DNA of 64,000 bases from Heyndrickxia sporothermodurans (GTDB lineage Bacteria; Bacillota; Bacilli; Bacillales; Bacillaceae_C). The notes under the pieces were generated by a model that was given only the letters and a program-made list of their open reading frames with translations, searched no databases and was not told where the DNA came from. The stretch covers positions 124,001-188,000 of the forward strand of contig BORH01000002.1 in the NCBI GenBank assembly GCA_018333075.1. The letters are read 5' to 3'. How positions within the stretch are numbered: the first letter of the stretch is position 1; every line of letters begins with the position of its first letter. Position numbers and translations under genes: made by a program. This document shows positions 62,400-64,000 of the stretch, piece by piece.

Positions 62400-63278
62400 T
62401 TATAAACTCTCCTCTACTTCTTCTCTACTTGGCATCCCACCCTGTGCACCAAATTTTGTGACAGATAGGGAAGCTGCTCGATTTGCAAAGCGTACACTTT
62501 CCTGCATTCCCATTCCTTCTGATAATGCAACTGCAAATGCTGCATTGAATGTGTCACCTGCGCCAGTTGTATCAACCGTATCTACTTTATAAGTAGGAAT
62601 AATGATTTCCTTTTCACCATTGAAATACCGAACTCCCTGTTTACCTTCAGTAATGAATAATTTATTTGGAAACTTTTTCAGAGCTTCCCCTTTAGTTAAA
62701 TCATTAAACAGCACAGAAGCCTCATGTTCATTAGGGGTGATAAATGAAGCTTTCTCGATAACATTTTGACTAATTTTTCGCGCTGGAGCGGGATTTAATA
62801 GTAGCGGAACACCAAGCTGATGACATAAATCGGCTACATATTCAACTGTTTCTTCAGGTATTTCTTGTTGAATTAAAACAATATTCGCATTTTTAATAAG
62901 TTTGATTGCCTTTTCAACAAATTGAGGCGTTACATAATCATTTGCACCTTTTACAACAATTATGCTGTTATCACCCTCAGCTAGTGTAATATGGGCAGTA
63001 CCACTTTCAATATGTGTAACCGGTTCCACATTTGATATATTTACATGATTTTGCTTAAGGTTTTCAAGGATAGTTTTTCCGAAACTATCTTCACCAACAC
63101 GACCAATCATATATACTTCTGCGCCTAAACGTGCAGCAGCCACAGCTTGATTAGCGCCTTTTCCCCCTGGAACCGTTTTAAAAGACTCACCAATGATTGT
63201 TTCACCTGCATTTGGCCGCTTTGATGATGTAACGACCAAATCCATAGATGAGCTTCCTATAACGACAATATTAGACAT
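62400..63278 (-). CDS. rbsK: Ribokinase
   Basis: 292 residues. PfkB/ribokinase fold: VIGSSSMDLVVTSSKRPNAG, PGGKGANQAVAAARLGA (sugar lid) and the C-terminal signature DTTGAGDTFNAAFAVAL with catalytic Asp. The frame extends to 63311, but GAAAGGATGAGGCAA fits the ATG at 63278, which overlaps rbsR by 8 bp. Confidence 0.95.
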   Translation of the reverse strand: MSNIVVIGSSSMDLVVTSSKRPNAGETIIGESFKTVPGGKGANQAVAAARLGAEVYMIGRVGEDSFGKTILENLKQNHVNISNVEPVTHIESGTAHITLAEGDNSIIVVKGANDYVTPQFVEKAIKLIKNANIVLIQQEIPEETVEYVADLCHQLGVPLLLNPAPARKISQNVIEKASFITPNEHEASVLFNDLTKGEALKKFPNKLFITEGKQGVRYFNGEKEIIIPTYKVDTVDTTGAGDTFNAAFAVALSEGMGMQESVRFANRAASLSVTKFGAQGGMPSREEVEESL

Positions 63279-64000
63279 TTGCCTCATCCTTTCTCGTAGT
63301 ACTTCTTTCAATAAATGATACCGGTAATTGAATATTTTTTATATCAAGCTTTTTATTCTTGATGATATTTAACAAAAGTTTCGCCGCTTCCCTTCCCATT
63401 TCATATGCTGGTTGCCTTATTGTTGATAAAGGAGGGAATAGCAAACTGCTATGTGGAATGTCATCAAATCCTATAATTTGTATATCTTCAGGAATTTTCC
63501 TACCTGTTCTTAATGCCTCATGGAGAACAGCTGTAGCAACAATATCATTGCTTGCTATAACCCCATCTGTATCTTCATACTTTTCAAAAAGATCCCTCGC
63601 CCATTTTTCAGCGTCTTTAAAAGAAAATGAAGTGGTTGACATGACATAGAAATCAACATTAGAAGAACTTAGAACTTCTAAAGCTCCTTTGAACCGATCC
63701 TGTGCTGTTTGAAGATGTGCTGGGCCTTTAATTAAAGTAATTCGTTTACTATTTCTTTTTATCATTTCATGTGCCGCTATCCTGCCGCCTTCTTTCCCAT
63801 CAGCATATACTGATGGATGATTAGAAGAAGTTCGATCCAGAAATACAACAGGAATTGGCATATCGTTATAATTAGATTTACTTAAATTATTCGTCATCGA
63901 AATGATGCCAATAACATTATTTTGCTGAAAGGTTTGAATATAGTCCTGCTCTTTTTCATGGTCTTCATCCGTATTTCCAAATATTATACGGAAATCATGC
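63271..64000 (-). CDS. rbsR: LacI-family ribose operon repressor (N-terminus beyond the window)
   Basis: The frame is open to the window edge (243 codons visible): HDFRIIFGNTDEDHEKEQDY and QQNNVIGIIS precede the internal Met at 63897. Visible parts are the sugar-binding domain: VVFLDRTSS, GGRIAAHEMIKR, DGVIASNDIVATAVLHEALR and IIGFDDIPHSSLLFPPLSTI. The DNA-binding HTH and hinge (about 60 residues) lie outside. First gene of the rbs operon, as in B. subtilis. Confidence 0.92.
   Translation of the reverse strand, partial: HDFRIIFGNTDEDHEKEQDYIQTFQQNNVIGIISMTNNLSKSNYNDMPIPVVFLDRTSSNHPSVYADGKEGGRIAAHEMIKRNSKRITLIKGPAHLQTAQDRFKGALEVLSSSNVDFYVMSTTSFSFKDAEKWARDLFEKYEDTDGVIASNDIVATAVLHEALRTGRKIPEDIQIIGFDDIPHSSLLFPPLSTIRQPAYEMGREAAKLLLNIIKNKKLDIKNIQLPVSFIERSTTRKDEANV

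Noticed and set aside
1-64000. CRISPR arrays, rRNA and tRNA genes, prophage structural genes, origin
   Set aside because: Looked for regularly spaced repeats, tRNA-like cloverleafs and phage morphogenesis genes by eye; none found.

Overview
This 64 kb AT-rich window is chromosomal DNA from a low-GC Firmicute, most likely a Bacillaceae member. The evidence is strong AGGAGG-type ribosome binding sites with frequent GTG/TTG starts, B. subtilis-like gene orders (arsR-arsI-acr3-arsC, rbsR-K-D-A-C-B), and close relatives of B. subtilis NiaP, SinR, EpsL/EpsN and YvdD.

Layout. 1-3052: a thiamin salvage operon (thiW-thiD-thiM-thiE, minus strand) behind two tandem TPP riboswitches, each with its own terminator. 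3223-6450: decayed mobile DNA. Both terminal inverted repeats of an IS3/IS150-like element survive (3651 and 6229), but its middle is replaced by a segment carrying an intact secreted SH3-SH3-VanY D,D-carboxypeptidase gene. The left end cuts a fragment of D-serine dehydratase. 6468-12211: a decaying D-amino-acid catabolic block with an intact MFS transporter, N-acyl-D-amino-acid deacylase and regulator, plus a frameshifted M81/MlrC metallopeptidase pseudogene. 12.2-17.1 kb: a DUF3892 protein, a holin-like type I toxin module and its dead paralogue, a LOG-family protein, and selD-mnmH (tRNA 2-selenouridine). 17.2-19.6 kb: the arsenic operon with three ArsR-like palindromes.

20.6-38.2 kb: a long minus-strand exopolysaccharide operon. 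Its promoter is a perfect -35/-10 pair with a SinR-type box in the 17-bp spacer. A leader with a terminator hairpin and a GC-rich structured stretch (candidate EAR/epsC RNA) leads into EpsC-like dehydratase, GalU, EpsL-like transferase, EpsN-like aminotransferase, an embedded SinR-like regulator, Wzy, a sugar-kinase-like protein, a MurJ-like flippase, Wzz, the CpsD kinase, three glycosyltransferases, and an unusual tail: LysA-like PLP decarboxylase, ATP-grasp ligase and FemAB-like transferase. The EpsM/PglD acetyltransferase normally needed to finish N,N'-diacetylbacillosamine is absent. The tail genes could supply an amino-acid-derived acyl group instead; this is the best candidate here for an undescribed system.

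38.2-58.5 kb: mostly housekeeping and accessory single genes, namely amidase, DJ-1/PfpI, GNAT, NiaP, a HAD phosphatase with a possible leader pseudoknot, a DadA-like oxidase with an NSS transporter, signal peptidase I, a BAAT-type hydrolase, polysaccharide deacetylase, a PadR/HAAS/2TM-repeat membrane module with a near-perfect operator, fatty acid desaturase, a frameshifted VOC gene, ilvA, a P-loop kinase, GIY-YIG, and an MFS/ArsR-type pair. 58.5-64.0 kb: the ribose operon, with rbsR running off the right edge. All assignments are read from sequence motifs by eye; no database search was possible.
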